Source of the DNA: Segatella copri
GTDB lineage: Bacteria; Bacteroidota; Bacteroidia; Bacteroidales; Bacteroidaceae
Assembly (NCBI RefSeq): GCF_019249655.2
Contig: NZ_CP137557.1
Span: 4,014,501-4,078,500 of the forward strand
DNA length: 64,000 bases
Direction: 5' to 3'
This document shows, piece by piece, positions 18,018-26,959 of the stretch; within the stretch, counting starts at the first letter, position 1, and every line of letters starts with the position of its first letter. The position numbers and the translations under genes were made by a program. Below the pieces are notes generated by a model. It was not told where the DNA came from. It ran no database searches and was given only the letters and a program-made list of their open reading frames with translations.

Positions 18018-19136
18018 CTACTTCTTTTCCGAACCTCCCAGGTCGGCGTCCTGCAGGTTCATCACCCAGCCGTTCACCTTTATCTTGGCGTTGAGGCTGT
18101 AGTGGTCGCTGGTGTTGTCGCTTGGCACGTAGAAGGTGAGCACATAGTGGTCTTGGCGGTCGAGGTATTCCTGCGAATCCCAATCCTTTCCGGCACGTTC
18201 GCCGCAGAGGGCGAGGAACCATGGCAGGGAGTGGTCGAAGATGACCTTGTTGTTGCGCTTGTCGGTGATGACGATGCGCTTGTCGTCATATTCGCTTCCG
18301 CTGCGGGTGGAAACCTGGTCGTCGTTGCGCTCGAACATTCGGGATGATGACAGGTCGTAAACCAGTGCCTTGTCTATCTTTTCGCCTTCCACCTCGGTTT
18401 CGCCGCTCTTGTTGGTCACCATCTTCTCGCTGAAGGGTACGTAGGTGATGGCTTTGTTCATCACCTTGTCGCCCTTATAGTCGAGCAGGGCAGCAGACCC
18501 CTTGATTTTTACGTCGAAGTTGTCGGGGGTGAAACCAGGCTGGTCGTTTTCGTATGGCAGCATCACGATGCGATAGGTTTTGGTACATTTCATCAGACTC
18601 AATTCTGATGTCACGTCCTTGCCTTCGTAGTTGAGGGATGTCTGTGCGGTATAGAGTGCAGAGAACTTTCTGTTGTTCTCGTAGTTCTCGCCTTCGTTCT
18701 TTCCCATCACCTCCTGCAGGTCGTCGATGGTTGATACGCCTGGGGTAAGCTGGGTGAAGGTGAATTCCATCTCGTCATCCTCGCCGTCAGCACGGGCAGA
18801 GATGTTCTGCTTGTCACGGGCCAGGCAGACGAAGGTGTACTTGCCTTCGTTGAGGTCGGTGATTTCCATTCTATGCCCGTTTTCAAACTTATCAGCCGAC
18901 TCCACGTAGGTATCGAAATACTTTCCGTTCTTGTCGAACACATATACGTTGATGTTTTTTACCTCAGCCGAGAAAGCGTCTGCTTCCTTCACGTTGTAGG
19001 TATAGTCAAAACCGAGCGATATTTTGGGTGTAGGACAGCCCATCAGGTCGTCTTTCATGCAGGATGAAAGCGAGGTGAGTGCGATGGCTGAGATACAGAC
19101 CGCTTTGCAACAGTTATGGGTGAAGAAATGTGCCAT
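18018..19136 (-). CDS. mfa2: FimB/Mfa2-family fimbrial anchor lipoprotein
   Basis: A 372-residue lipoprotein (SLSSC, Cys 26) with the FimB/Mfa2 opening CPTPKISLGFDYTYNV and KNINVYVFDKNGKYFDT. Mfa2 anchors the fimbria in the outer membrane and limits its length. The C-terminus VNGWVMNLQDADL closely matches that of the major subunit (VNPWVLNNQDVDL). It follows the fimbrillin gene after a 329-base gap that contains a strong hairpin, which could lower its expression relative to fimbrillin, as the stoichiometry requires. Confidence 0.85.
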   Translation of the reverse strand: MAHFFTHNCCKAVCISAIALTSLSSCMKDDLMGCPTPKISLGFDYTYNVKEADAFSAEVKNINVYVFDKNGKYFDTYVESADKFENGHRMEITDLNEGKYTFVCLARDKQNISARADGEDDEMEFTFTQLTPGVSTIDDLQEVMGKNEGENYENNRKFSALYTAQTSLNYEGKDVTSELSLMKCTKTYRIVMLPYENDQPGFTPDNFDVKIKGSAALLDYKGDKVMNKAITYVPFSEKMVTNKSGETEVEGEKIDKALVYDLSSSRMFERNDDQVSTRSGSEYDDKRIVITDKRNNKVIFDHSLPWFLALCGERAGKDWDSQEYLDRQDHYVLTFYVPSDNTSDHYSLNAKIKVNGWVMNLQDADLGGSEKK

Positions 19137-19344
19137 ATTGTTATTGTTGTTAATATTATTCTTTTACTTATACCTTATTATATATAGAGTGCCAGACTTG
19201 TGATGTTGGGTGACATCTGATGGTCTTGGCATCTTCGTTTTCTGCTAGAAGTGGTGCCTGGTGAAGAATCTTTCTTCCTGTAAGCACGGTGTGAATCCCG
19301 TCATTTTGTTGACGGCATGGGGTGGGGTGATGTCGTTTTTAGGT

Positions 19345-19378
19345 AATCTCTCGGAGGAACTGAGTCCTCCGAGAGATT
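19345..19378 (-). terminator. 14-bp perfect hairpin between fimbrillin and anchor genes
   Basis: A perfect 14-bp inverted repeat (AATCTCTCGGAGGA with its complement, six-base loop) lies 88 bases after the fimbrillin stop. On the transcribed minus strand it is followed by ACCTAAAAACG rather than a U-run, so it is more likely a 3'-end-stabilising or partial terminator hairpin than a full stop. The rest of 19137-19465 shows nothing else recognisable. Confidence 0.7.
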
Positions 19379-19465
19379 GGAGTTATTTTATTTCAAGCGA
19401 TATGATAATTCTTGATTCCAGGAATTCTGTGTTGTTATGAAATCGTATTGGAATCCGGAATGGGA

Positions 19466-20971
19466 TTACTGCAAATCAACATCCTGGTTGTTGAGAACCC
19501 AAGGGTTAACGGTTACAGTAACGTTGAGATAATAGAATTCATTCTCTGTTGGATTACCATTAGGAACCTGTGCACCTACGTTGAAGATATTGTTAACTTT
19601 GAGACGATAGATGCTGTTACGCTGGATAATGCCGGCGATGTGCTTATCCTTGATAACCTGCTTGTAGTATGTCTTACCTCCCTTGAACACCTCAATGTTG
19701 TATGTATGACGGAACTCAGCCAACTTATCTTCGTCATTGATGACCTTCATCAATTCTTCCTTCATCTTTTTAGCATCCATGCCTTCGCCGAAAAGGTTTG
19801 CAACATCAGCATAATCTTTGAAGATCTGATAGAAAGAGGTGTAGATTACGTTGTTGTAACGATAGAATGTACCTGCATTTTTTGCATCATCCTTGAAATC
19901 AGCATCACCTTCAAACTTCTCGTTCTTCAAAGTAACCTTGTACTCGAAGTACATAGATGTTGGATTATCTGTTGAATTGTTCTCGAATACGTAATTTACT
20001 TTAGTTGCTGTAGTAGTGAAACCGCCATTCTTGTAATCGTAATCTCCACCGAAAGCAGTTTTTGGCTGGATGTAGCTGAAGCCTTCTTTGTCACTAGGAA
20101 TGACAAGTGCAGAAGAATTCCAAGTCTGCATTACGTAAGACTTGTTGGCCAAGTTTGAAATTGCATAGTTTGTCAATTCTATCTTCTCTACCTTTTCCTT
20201 AGCATCCTTCATTGCTACCTTCAAAGCCGCTGATGCATTAGCTGGAGCCTCTGCAAGAACTGTTGAATTGCTAGTTGGAGCATCGATACGAGCTACTACA
20301 CGCTCAACCTTGATAGCTGCATCTTTTTGTGTAGTATTTCCATCTGCTGATGTATAAGTTACCTTTGCAGGGTTCTGCTTGTTGTTGTTAGCCTTGATGA
20401 ATTCTACAGAATAACCATTTCCATTCACATCTGCATCGTTCTGGTTGAACATAGCAAAGTTGTTATCGTCTGCAAATGGAGATGCAAAGCTCTTTGTAGC
20501 AGTGAAGAAGTTGTTGCTAGTAGCAGCAAAGTTCATACCACCTGCTGGCTTGTTGCTACCAGCCAGGAAATATACACGGTATGTCTGACCTGCTTCAACA
20601 TTCTCAACCTTGATTTCGAAAGTCTTGTTACCATCCTGCTGTGTTGTTGAACCATTTTCACCATTAACGGCTCCTGACCAATTCAGGTTCTTAAGATCCT
20701 CAGAGAAAACAATCTTATTATCCTTATCTACCAAGTAGAATGTACCAGTCTTGATCGCAGCTTCTACTGCTGTGGCATTCTCTGTAGGATCAATAACTGC
20801 TGTTCTGGTACCATCTGCCTTTGGAGTCTGTACGTTCAATGTCATGTAGAAACCATCTACCTTCTCCTGACCTGCGTTGTCACCAGCCAAATCATCATTA
20901 CTGCTGCAGCTAGTGAAAGACAAAGCTGCGGCTGAAACCAAGCTCATTACGAGCAAATTCATTTTTTTCAT
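19466..20971 (-). CDS. mfa1: Mfa1-family major fimbrillin
   Basis: A 501-residue lipoprotein precursor (SFTSC, Cys 22). It has the Mfa1 pattern: GFYMTLNVQTPKADGTRTAV, then AIKTGTFYLVDKDNKIVFSE, EVENVEAGQTYRVYFLAG-like strands, and a C-terminal strand VTVTVNPWVLNNQDVDL. In the related P. gingivalis fimbria the precursor is cut after an N-terminal Arg and polymerises by strand exchange; R56 in the GTRT segment would be the analogous site, but that is inferred. Codon use is more biased than in the neighbouring accessory genes, fitting an abundant structural protein. Confidence 0.87.
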   Translation of the reverse strand: MKKMNLLVMSLVSAAALSFTSCSSNDDLAGDNAGQEKVDGFYMTLNVQTPKADGTRTAVIDPTENATAVEAAIKTGTFYLVDKDNKIVFSEDLKNLNWSGAVNGENGSTTQQDGNKTFEIKVENVEAGQTYRVYFLAGSNKPAGGMNFAATSNNFFTATKSFASPFADDNNFAMFNQNDADVNGNGYSVEFIKANNNKQNPAKVTYTSADGNTTQKDAAIKVERVVARIDAPTSNSTVLAEAPANASAALKVAMKDAKEKVEKIELTNYAISNLANKSYVMQTWNSSALVIPSDKEGFSYIQPKTAFGGDYDYKNGGFTTTATKVNYVFENNSTDNPTSMYFEYKVTLKNEKFEGDADFKDDAKNAGTFYRYNNVIYTSFYQIFKDYADVANLFGEGMDAKKMKEELMKVINDEDKLAEFRHTYNIEVFKGGKTYYKQVIKDKHIAGIIQRNSIYRLKVNNIFNVGAQVPNGNPTENEFYYLNVTVTVNPWVLNNQDVDLQ

Positions 20972-21051
20972 AATCTTGTTACTTATTACTTTAGTTAAAA
21001 CTATATTTATTAATACTTTCTTTACTTATTCTTTTCTTTATTTCGTTCCTT

Positions 21052-22542
21052 CTATTCCAGAACCTTGTTTACCTTGTCCAGGTTTTCCTGGGCCTTCTTC
21101 AAGCCACCCTTTACAGCCTTCTCGAAATATTCCTTGGCAGCCTGGTAATCCTCTTTCTGGACAGCGAGGCAACCGCGGGCATTGTTGGCTTCTGGGGTAT
21201 CGCCCACCTTCTTCAGATATTTCTCTGCACTCACCTTGTCACCACGTTCAATGGCGATGTAGGCAGCGTTGAGGTTGGCAAGCTTGTCTTCTGGGAACAG
21301 CTTTACGGCAGTCTCGAATACATTGTTGTATTCATCGCTGCCCTTAGGCAAACTGTTGGCTACCATGTACATCTCCTGAAGAGAAAGCTTCTGCGGACGG
21401 GTCTTGATAACCTTCTTTGCCTCTTCCAGGTTGAATGCCTTTACGTCATATTCTATGGTGTAGTCGGTGCGGCGCAAGCCTGGCCAAACGTTCTGCAACA
21501 GGAAGCGGTGAGCCTCCGGAGCCTTTCTCTTCAAATCCTTCTCCTTTGCATCAGGCAGCAAACTGCTGTTGATGATGCCGAGGGCGATGTCCTTTTGAGG
21601 AATATCGTTGTGGGCGATGTATTCTGCCGTTCCTTCCCAGTCCTCTGCGGTAGCTGCCACCTTGATCAGCTTCTGGTCGATAGGATAAACCGACGTGAGA
21701 TAATCTTTCAGCGCCTGCGTTCTGTTGCGTGAAAGCTTGTCGTTGTTGGCATATCCACCATCAGGAGAAGCATAACCGTGCAGGGTGATCTGGGTGATGG
21801 TAACATCCGAATCGTTCTTCACCAGCTCCAGGGTTTCAATCATCTTAGCCAGTTCCTTGGCGTTGTTGCCCAGGTTTACCACGATGTCCCACTTGTTCAC
21901 CCTGAAGTTGAGTCGTGCCGAACCGTTTTCCTGTCTTGTCTTCACTGCTTCCGCCTTAGGCTGCTGGTAAGCGTAGAAGAGTTTCTGAGGCGTGCTGAGG
22001 ATATCGCCAGCCGGAAGCAGTCCTTCTGCCAGGATTACCTGGTTGCATCCGCAGGTATCGTTGCCGATAACCAGTTGCGAGTTGCTCATCCAATCCTGAA
22101 ATGGAGTGGTATATATATAATGTAGGGTCTGTTTTTTCTTGTTCTGTCGCTGCTCCACGATGAGCGGGTTCTTGGAGGCAGTGGCATTGTTGCGCTGATA
22201 ATAGATGTATCTCTTGCGTCCCATCACCTCAACAGCTGGCAGTTTCAGGGTGTCCTCATCGTTCACAATCATGGGGGTATAGATGAGTCCACGGTTGCTG
22301 CCCAGGATGATGTCGTCGAGCTTGAAGTCCATCTTCACGTTCACGTCATCTCCATCTCTCTTCACTTCTTTCTTCGAAATCTTCAGCTTTCCGGCTGTCT
22401 CTTTCTTCTCTTTCTTCTCAGCTTTCTCTTTCTTTTCTTTTTTCTCTGCTGAGGCTATGGGCTTGCTTTCTGCTGAGGCTGTGAGCGATAACAGCAGGAG
22501 GGCAGCGCCCAGTGTACTATAGAAGTTATATTTTGTATTCAT
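21052..22542 (-). CDS. DUF3868 / OmpA-like / TPR protein of the fimbrial operon
   Basis: Starting from the ATG at 22542 it has 496 residues; an upstream ATG at 22572 is less likely because the signal peptide begins MNTKYNFYSTLG. After the signal comes a Lys/Glu-rich tract (EKKEKKEKAEKKEKK), then a DUF3868-type beta region with CGCNQV and RVNKWDIVVNLG. An OmpA-like segment follows (ITLHGYASPDGGYANNDKLS, RTQALKDYL), with TPR-like helices in the last 130 residues. It is probably a periplasmic/outer-membrane assembly factor for the fimbria. It is second in the operon. Confidence 0.8.
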   Translation of the reverse strand: MNTKYNFYSTLGAALLLLSLTASAESKPIASAEKKEKKEKAEKKEKKETAGKLKISKKEVKRDGDDVNVKMDFKLDDIILGSNRGLIYTPMIVNDEDTLKLPAVEVMGRKRYIYYQRNNATASKNPLIVEQRQNKKKQTLHYIYTTPFQDWMSNSQLVIGNDTCGCNQVILAEGLLPAGDILSTPQKLFYAYQQPKAEAVKTRQENGSARLNFRVNKWDIVVNLGNNAKELAKMIETLELVKNDSDVTITQITLHGYASPDGGYANNDKLSRNRTQALKDYLTSVYPIDQKLIKVAATAEDWEGTAEYIAHNDIPQKDIALGIINSSLLPDAKEKDLKRKAPEAHRFLLQNVWPGLRRTDYTIEYDVKAFNLEEAKKVIKTRPQKLSLQEMYMVANSLPKGSDEYNNVFETAVKLFPEDKLANLNAAYIAIERGDKVSAEKYLKKVGDTPEANNARGCLAVQKEDYQAAKEYFEKAVKGGLKKAQENLDKVNKVLE

Positions 22543-22627
22543 GAATTGTTTCCTTTCCAAATGAATGATCAAATGAATAATGATGTATAAATATACAATT
22601 TAAATAGGTATGTCCGTATGGAGGCGA

Positions 22628-23215
22628 TTAGAACACATAGACGAGGTTGAGTGCCGCCTTGGTGGGTCCCACATAGTGGTGACTCTTGTCGTCTTCCAGT
22701 TTTTCGCCGCATTCCGCACATTCAAACTTGTCAGAACGGCTGTAGGTGTAACCCAGTCCCAGTTCTGCCTCGAAGTTCCAATGCTTGGAAAGGGTCCAGG
22801 CATATCCGTATGCCACACCCGTTCCCACGAACCATCCTTCGTAGCGATAATCTTTCAGTTTGGAAAAGTCTGTTCCTAATAACTTGAAATCAGCATTCAC
22901 GTTACCGATGTTGTAGGATCCTGCAATAGCATGGAATCCCACAAAATGTCCCATCATCTTGTTGCAGAACCAGTATCTTGCTTCTGGCTGCACAAGCCAA
23001 TGTTGCCATTTCCTGTTATTAGAAAATGTCCAAGGATTGTAGTTGCCTGCTACATCCAAGGTCCACTTGGGGGTGAGTGCGAACTCTACTCCCAAGTTTA
23101 TGGTGCTGGTCGCATCATAAAGAAGGTTGGTTTTCACCGCAACCTTTTGGGCTGATGCATCGAGTGCTAAGAAACACAGTGCGATCATCAGTGCCATTTT
23201 AATCCTTTTCATCAT
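22628..23215 (-). CDS. DUF3575 outer-membrane protein, first gene of the fimbrial operon
   Basis: A 195-residue protein with a signal peptide ending near DASAQ and alternating aromatic beta-strands (KTNLLYDATSTINLGVEFAL, GFHAIAGSYNIG, GVAYGYAWTLSKHWNFEAELG) ending in VF. This is the DUF3575 pattern, a small outer-membrane beta-barrel encoded with Mfa/Fim fimbriae. Two cysteine pairs in ECAECGEKL are an unusual local feature. A 200-base leader precedes the start. Confidence 0.8.
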   Translation of the reverse strand: MMKRIKMALMIALCFLALDASAQKVAVKTNLLYDATSTINLGVEFALTPKWTLDVAGNYNPWTFSNNRKWQHWLVQPEARYWFCNKMMGHFVGFHAIAGSYNIGNVNADFKLLGTDFSKLKDYRYEGWFVGTGVAYGYAWTLSKHWNFEAELGLGYTYSRSDKFECAECGEKLEDDKSHHYVGPTKAALNLVYVF

Positions 23216-23421
23216 CTTTTTCTTATACTTTATATACTTAATACAATATCTTTTTATCTACCGGTTTACAACTAATACATAAGAAATCTAATATCCATTC
23301 CCTTCCTGTTAATCTACTTTGTCTTTACTTTCAATTTACTTTTCAGTTAGGAATCTTACATTCTCGTATTAAAAACCTTGCAGCTGAGTTCCTGGCTCAG
23401 CGCATCATCTTTTTTCGGCTG

Positions 23422-23453
23422 CAAAATTATAAAGAAAAGCAATACCATGCAAG
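23422..23453 (-). promoter_or_regulatory. Likely promoter of the fimbrial operon
   Basis: TAATTTTG on the minus strand (23429-23422), with only a partial -33 (CTTG at 23453-23450). The leader carries a GCTGAG/CTCAGC hairpin at 23383-23401 that is followed, 8 bases on, by five Us. ACTGAAAA direct repeats at 23463, 23473 and 23505 lie upstream. Confidence 0.45.
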
Positions 23454-23578
23454 TTTTTTAGCACTGAAAAATACTGAAAAGTGCCTTTTTTAATTAAAAA
23501 CAACACTGAAAACTACTTAAAGTTGTTAATTCTGGCATTTTTTCATCATCTTCTCATCACTATTTCTAATTATTTTTG

Positions 23579-23586
23579 TAAATTTG
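23579..23586 (+). promoter_or_regulatory. -7 box for the divergent regulator gene
   Basis: TAAATTTG followed by GCAG, about 100 bases before the ATG at 23687. No TTTG is present at the -33 position. Confidence 0.4.
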
Positions 23587-23686
23587 CAGCCGTTATCAGT
23601 TAGATGGAAATTCCAGCATTTTGCTGTTGAAAAGTCTGCTGATGATAAGAAGATATAAGCTAAAAGATAGAATTTATAAGTAAACA

Positions 23687-24685
23687 ATGGAACCAAAACT
23701 TAACTTAATGAAGGCAATTTTAGGCTTGGAGCATTACTTTTGCCCCAAGTATTGTGGTATCGTAGACCGCAGAAGAGTGATAGGCTATCTACTTTTCTCG
23801 GTTTCCGAGGTACTTATTATTTTGTACCATTTTATCCTTATCCTCCGATTAGGAGAACCTCATGGGGTGGTGGCTGATGTGGTGAATGCCGTTTTGTTTG
23901 CCAGTCTGCAGCTGGCTATCTGGACCAAGAAACTTACTTTTACCAAGGGTCTCACCTTTTTATATATATTGGCTTTTGCCAAATTGGCTGCCAATTGTAT
24001 ACTTTCCTCTGTGTTTGGCGAGTTGCCCGACGAGTTGAGTAGCATCAGCAATGTGTTTCTGGTGTTCCTGCTGGTGTTGATGGCGTTGACGCAACTGATG
24101 TATAAGACCGCATTGGCTCTTATTGCCGGCTTGGTTCCGATGGTTGTCTTCTATTTCATAGAGCATCCTGCTGTTTCATCCTTCTTTGGGATGAAGGCAT
24201 TCTTTGTGGGTTTTATGATGATTATCTATGTGTATATCTATAATACGAACTATGTGCTGAAGGGGCTTCGCCAGCCTCAGAAGGTTACCCACGTAGAGAG
24301 AAAGGCGCTGGATATGCTTGCCAAATTGAAGGAAAAGGATAATGATAATGCCGGAAATCTGATGGAAAGGCTGGATCCGGAATTGCGCCAGAACATTATC
24401 AATAATGCTTCGGAACATCTGAAAAGGGAGGAACTGAATAATCTGATGTGGAATGAACTGTGTGCTGATTTGACCAATAGTGAAATACAGATCTGCAAGC
24501 TGGTGTTGCAGGATAAGAGCTTGAAGGAAATCTGCATCCTGCTTGATAAGACCGAATCCAACATCACAAGCCAGCGCAGTCATATCCGAAAGAAACTGAA
24601 TATGGATCGTAAGGATGATTTAAAGCGCACCCTGGAATTGCGATTTGCGGAAATCAGAAAGAAAAAACTTAATACTAGTTTATAG
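23687..24685 (+). CDS. Membrane-embedded LuxR-type regulator next to the fimbrial operon
   Basis: A 332-residue protein. Residues 25-200 hold about six hydrophobic helices (YLLFSVSEVLIILYHFILIL, VFLVFLLVLMALTQLMY, FVGFMMIIYVYIY). The C-terminal 70 residues are a LuxR/GerE helix-turn-helix: LTNSEIQICKLVLQDKSLKE, TESNITSQRSHIRKKLNM. There is no receiver domain and no kinase, so it would act as a one-component, membrane-bound transcription factor. It diverges from the fimbrial operon across 471 bases, which makes it the best candidate regulator for it; that link is inferred. It starts at ATG 23687. Confidence 0.78.
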   Translation: MEPKLNLMKAILGLEHYFCPKYCGIVDRRRVIGYLLFSVSEVLIILYHFILILRLGEPHGVVADVVNAVLFASLQLAIWTKKLTFTKGLTFLYILAFAKLAANCILSSVFGELPDELSSISNVFLVFLLVLMALTQLMYKTALALIAGLVPMVVFYFIEHPAVSSFFGMKAFFVGFMMIIYVYIYNTNYVLKGLRQPQKVTHVERKALDMLAKLKEKDNDNAGNLMERLDPELRQNIINNASEHLKREELNNLMWNELCADLTNSEIQICKLVLQDKSLKEICILLDKTESNITSQRSHIRKKLNMDRKDDLKRTLELRFAEIRKKKLNTSL

Positions 24686-24776
24686 TTAAAAGTTTATAGT
24701 TTATAGCAGAATGTTGAAAACTTGCATAATTATGCGTTTCCCAGTCTAGCTATAAACTATAAACTATAAACTAAAT
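24683..24776. repeat. TATAAACT tracts between convergent genes
   Basis: Tandem AGTTTATAGTT units at 24683-24708 are mirrored by CTATAAACTATAAACT at 24750-24774, forming an AT-rich inverted repeat between two convergent genes that could act as a bidirectional terminator. The third CAGTCTAG motif copy lies inside, at 24741-24755. Confidence 0.5.
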
Positions 24777-24777
24777 A

Positions 24778-26295
24778 TCAATCTTCCATTCTCAGGAATG
24801 CTTTAGGGAGATACTGTATCAGATCGCTGGCGATGAGGCTCTCTTTGCCGATATCCTTGATGGCTAGGTCGCCTGCCAATCCGTGCAGGTGCATGCCTAT
24901 TCGGCAGGCGTCTGCCTGGTTGTAGCCACGAGATAGAAGCGAGGTGATGATACCCGTCAATACATCGCCGCTGCCGGCTGTAGCCATGCCGCTGTTGCCG
25001 GTAGAGCAGAACTCCACCTTTCCGTTAGGATGGCAGAGGGCAGAATAGTGACCCTTTAATATAATGTAGCCTTGCAGGCGCTCTGCCAGTTCGATGGCCT
25101 TGTCAAGGCGCTCCATGCAGTTGCTGCTGGTGTTGCCAGCCAGTCTGTCCAGTTCTCTTGGATGAGGAGTGAAGATGATGTCCTTAGGCAACTGCTGCAT
25201 CCAGGCACGATGACTCGCCAGGATGTTCAGCGCATCGGCATCTACCACGGTAGGACAGGTGGATCTTCTCAGCTGGGCTATCAGGGCGATGGCGGTGGAT
25301 TCGTTGGTGCCCAAGCCTGGACCTATGCCCATGGCGCTATAGTAGTCGGTGTCCACCGGTTCGCTGAAGATGGTTTCCTCAGAATCCATCTGGAGCACCG
25401 CTTCCGGCACGCTTATCTGCATAATCTCGTAGTTGCGCTTCGGCGTATGGGTAATCACCTTTCCCGTTCCCGCTCTCAGACACGCCTTGGTAGCCAGCAC
25501 GGACGCACCGCTCATGCCGTAGCTTCCGGCAATGATCAGTGCCGTGCCCATAGTGCCCTTGTGGGCAAAGTCGCCACGGGGCTTCATCAGCAGGCGGATG
25601 TCGTTCTCTTCCAGGATGCTGAATTTGCTTTCCGTCTTCTGGATGAATTCCGGCGAGAGTCGGATATCCAATACCTTCAGTCTTCCCAGGTATATCTGGT
25701 TGTCTGCCAGCATCATCGCCAGCTTCTTCTGCTGCAAGGTCAGCGTCAGGTCGGCACGGATGATGTTGGCTGCGATGTTGTAGGAGTTGTCTTCCGCCAT
25801 CAGACCCGATGGCAGGTCGATGCTCACCACCTTGGCTGCACTCTGGTTGATGTATTTTACCAGGGACGCAAAACCGCCTGCCAGCGGTTTGTTCAAGCCG
25901 CTGCCAAAGAGTCCGTCTACTACAAGCATGCCGGCTTCCAGCTGCGGAGGGTCGAAGTTGACGGTGACCTCAGTAAACTGCTTGGCGCGTTTGCTCTCGA
26001 TGAGTCGCTTCTTGTTGCTGGCACAGTCGGCAGAGAGCTTGTTGTGGATGTTAAACAAGAAAACGTTAACCTGATAACCATCTTCTCCCAACATTCTTGC
26101 CACGGCAAGCGCATCGCCTCCGTTGTTGCCTGGTCCTGCGAAAACGACCACCGGAGTACGGTTAGACCATTCCTCCTTGATGGCACGTGTCAGCGCCTTA
26201 GCGGCACGTTCCATGAGGTTGAGCGAAGTGATAGGTTCATGCTCAATGGTGTATTTATCCAACTCATGTATCTGAGTACTAGTGAAAATCTTCAT
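24778..26295 (-). CDS. nnr: Bifunctional NAD(P)HX epimerase/dehydratase
   Basis: A 505-residue cytoplasmic repair enzyme. The N-terminal YjeF_N domain (about 1-215), with VVVFAGPGNNGGDALAVARM and SIDLPSGL, epimerises damaged NAD(P)H hydrates. The C-terminal kinase-like dehydratase (about 225-500), with KGTMGTALIIAGSYGMSGAS and the GNSGMATAGSGDVLTG loop, removes the water using ADP or ATP. Length and domain order match the usual fused enzyme. It diverges from hpt with a -7 box TACTTTTG at 26334-26327. Confidence 0.94.
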   Translation of the reverse strand: MKIFTSTQIHELDKYTIEHEPITSLNLMERAAKALTRAIKEEWSNRTPVVVFAGPGNNGGDALAVARMLGEDGYQVNVFLFNIHNKLSADCASNKKRLIESKRAKQFTEVTVNFDPPQLEAGMLVVDGLFGSGLNKPLAGGFASLVKYINQSAAKVVSIDLPSGLMAEDNSYNIAANIIRADLTLTLQQKKLAMMLADNQIYLGRLKVLDIRLSPEFIQKTESKFSILEENDIRLLMKPRGDFAHKGTMGTALIIAGSYGMSGASVLATKACLRAGTGKVITHTPKRNYEIMQISVPEAVLQMDSEETIFSEPVDTDYYSAMGIGPGLGTNESTAIALIAQLRRSTCPTVVDADALNILASHRAWMQQLPKDIIFTPHPRELDRLAGNTSSNCMERLDKAIELAERLQGYIILKGHYSALCHPNGKVEFCSTGNSGMATAGSGDVLTGIITSLLSRGYNQADACRIGMHLHGLAGDLAIKDIGKESLIASDLIQYLPKAFLRMED

Positions 26296-26326
26296 GTCTT
26301 TGTCCGATTATCTGATTATTTTCATG

Positions 26327-26385
26327 CAAAAGTACTAAAAAAAGTCGATGAAAGCATGAAGTTTCACGATTTTTTCGTAATTTTG
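26327..26385. promoter_or_regulatory. Divergent promoters for nnr and hpt
   Basis: TACTTTTG on the minus strand (26334-26327) faces nnr and TAATTTTG on the plus strand (26378-26385) faces hpt. Neither has a good -33 TTTG. Confidence 0.45.
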
Positions 26386-26403
26386 CAGAAAATATTATAT
26401 AAT

Positions 26404-26949
26404 ATGACTATGAGCATAGTAAAAATTAAGGATAAGACCTTCAAAACCTCCATTCCAGAGGCCGAAATACTCAAGAAGGTTCAGGTCGTAGCAGACCGTC
26501 TGAACAAGGACTATGAAGGCAAGACCCCCGTGTTCTTGGCAGTATTGAACGGCGCATTTATCTTCGCAGCCGACTTGATGCGAATGATTACCGTGCCAAG
26601 CGAGATCTCATTCGTGAAGTATGCTTCTTACGAGGGCACTTCCTCTACGGGCAGCATGAAGACCCTGATGGGTTTGAACCAGGATTTGGCAGGTCGCCAC
26701 GTGGTTATCGTAGAAGACATCGTAGATTCCGGTTTCACCATGGCCCACATGATAGAAGACCTGAAGAAGATGAACCCAGCCAGCGTTGAGGTTTGTTCCC
26801 TCCTCGTGAAGCCAGGCAACCTGAAGGTTGACCTTGATATCAACTATGCTGTTATGGAAATCCCTAACGATTTCATCGTGGGATATGGATTGGATTACGA
26901 CCAAGAAGGCAGAAACCTCCGCGATATCTACACCATTGTAGAAGAATAG
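26404..26949 (+). CDS. hpt: Hypoxanthine phosphoribosyltransferase
   Basis: A 181-residue cytoplasmic purine-salvage enzyme joining hypoxanthine or guanine to PRPP. The PRPP-binding motif is VVIVEDIVDSGFTM. The substrate loop includes VLNGAFIFAADLMR, and IPNDFIVGYGLDYDQEGRNL is the usual C-terminal signature. The start is ATG 26404 (26410 also possible), just after a -7 box; an upstream in-frame extension of the reading frame lies antisense to nnr and is not used. It heads a run of genes reaching pgeF. Confidence 0.95.
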   Translation: MTMSIVKIKDKTFKTSIPEAEILKKVQVVADRLNKDYEGKTPVFLAVLNGAFIFAADLMRMITVPSEISFVKYASYEGTSSTGSMKTLMGLNQDLAGRHVVIVEDIVDSGFTMAHMIEDLKKMNPASVEVCSLLVKPGNLKVDLDINYAVMEIPNDFIVGYGLDYDQEGRNLRDIYTIVEE

Positions 26950-26959
26950 GAGGTGAAGC

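Noticed and set aside
23216..23686. Invertible promoter for fimbrial phase variation
   Set aside because: No inverted repeats flanking the promoter and no nearby invertase gene were seen.
25072..26403. Long in-frame extension upstream of hpt
   Set aside because: It is antisense to nnr; the real hpt start is ATG 26404 after a promoter box.
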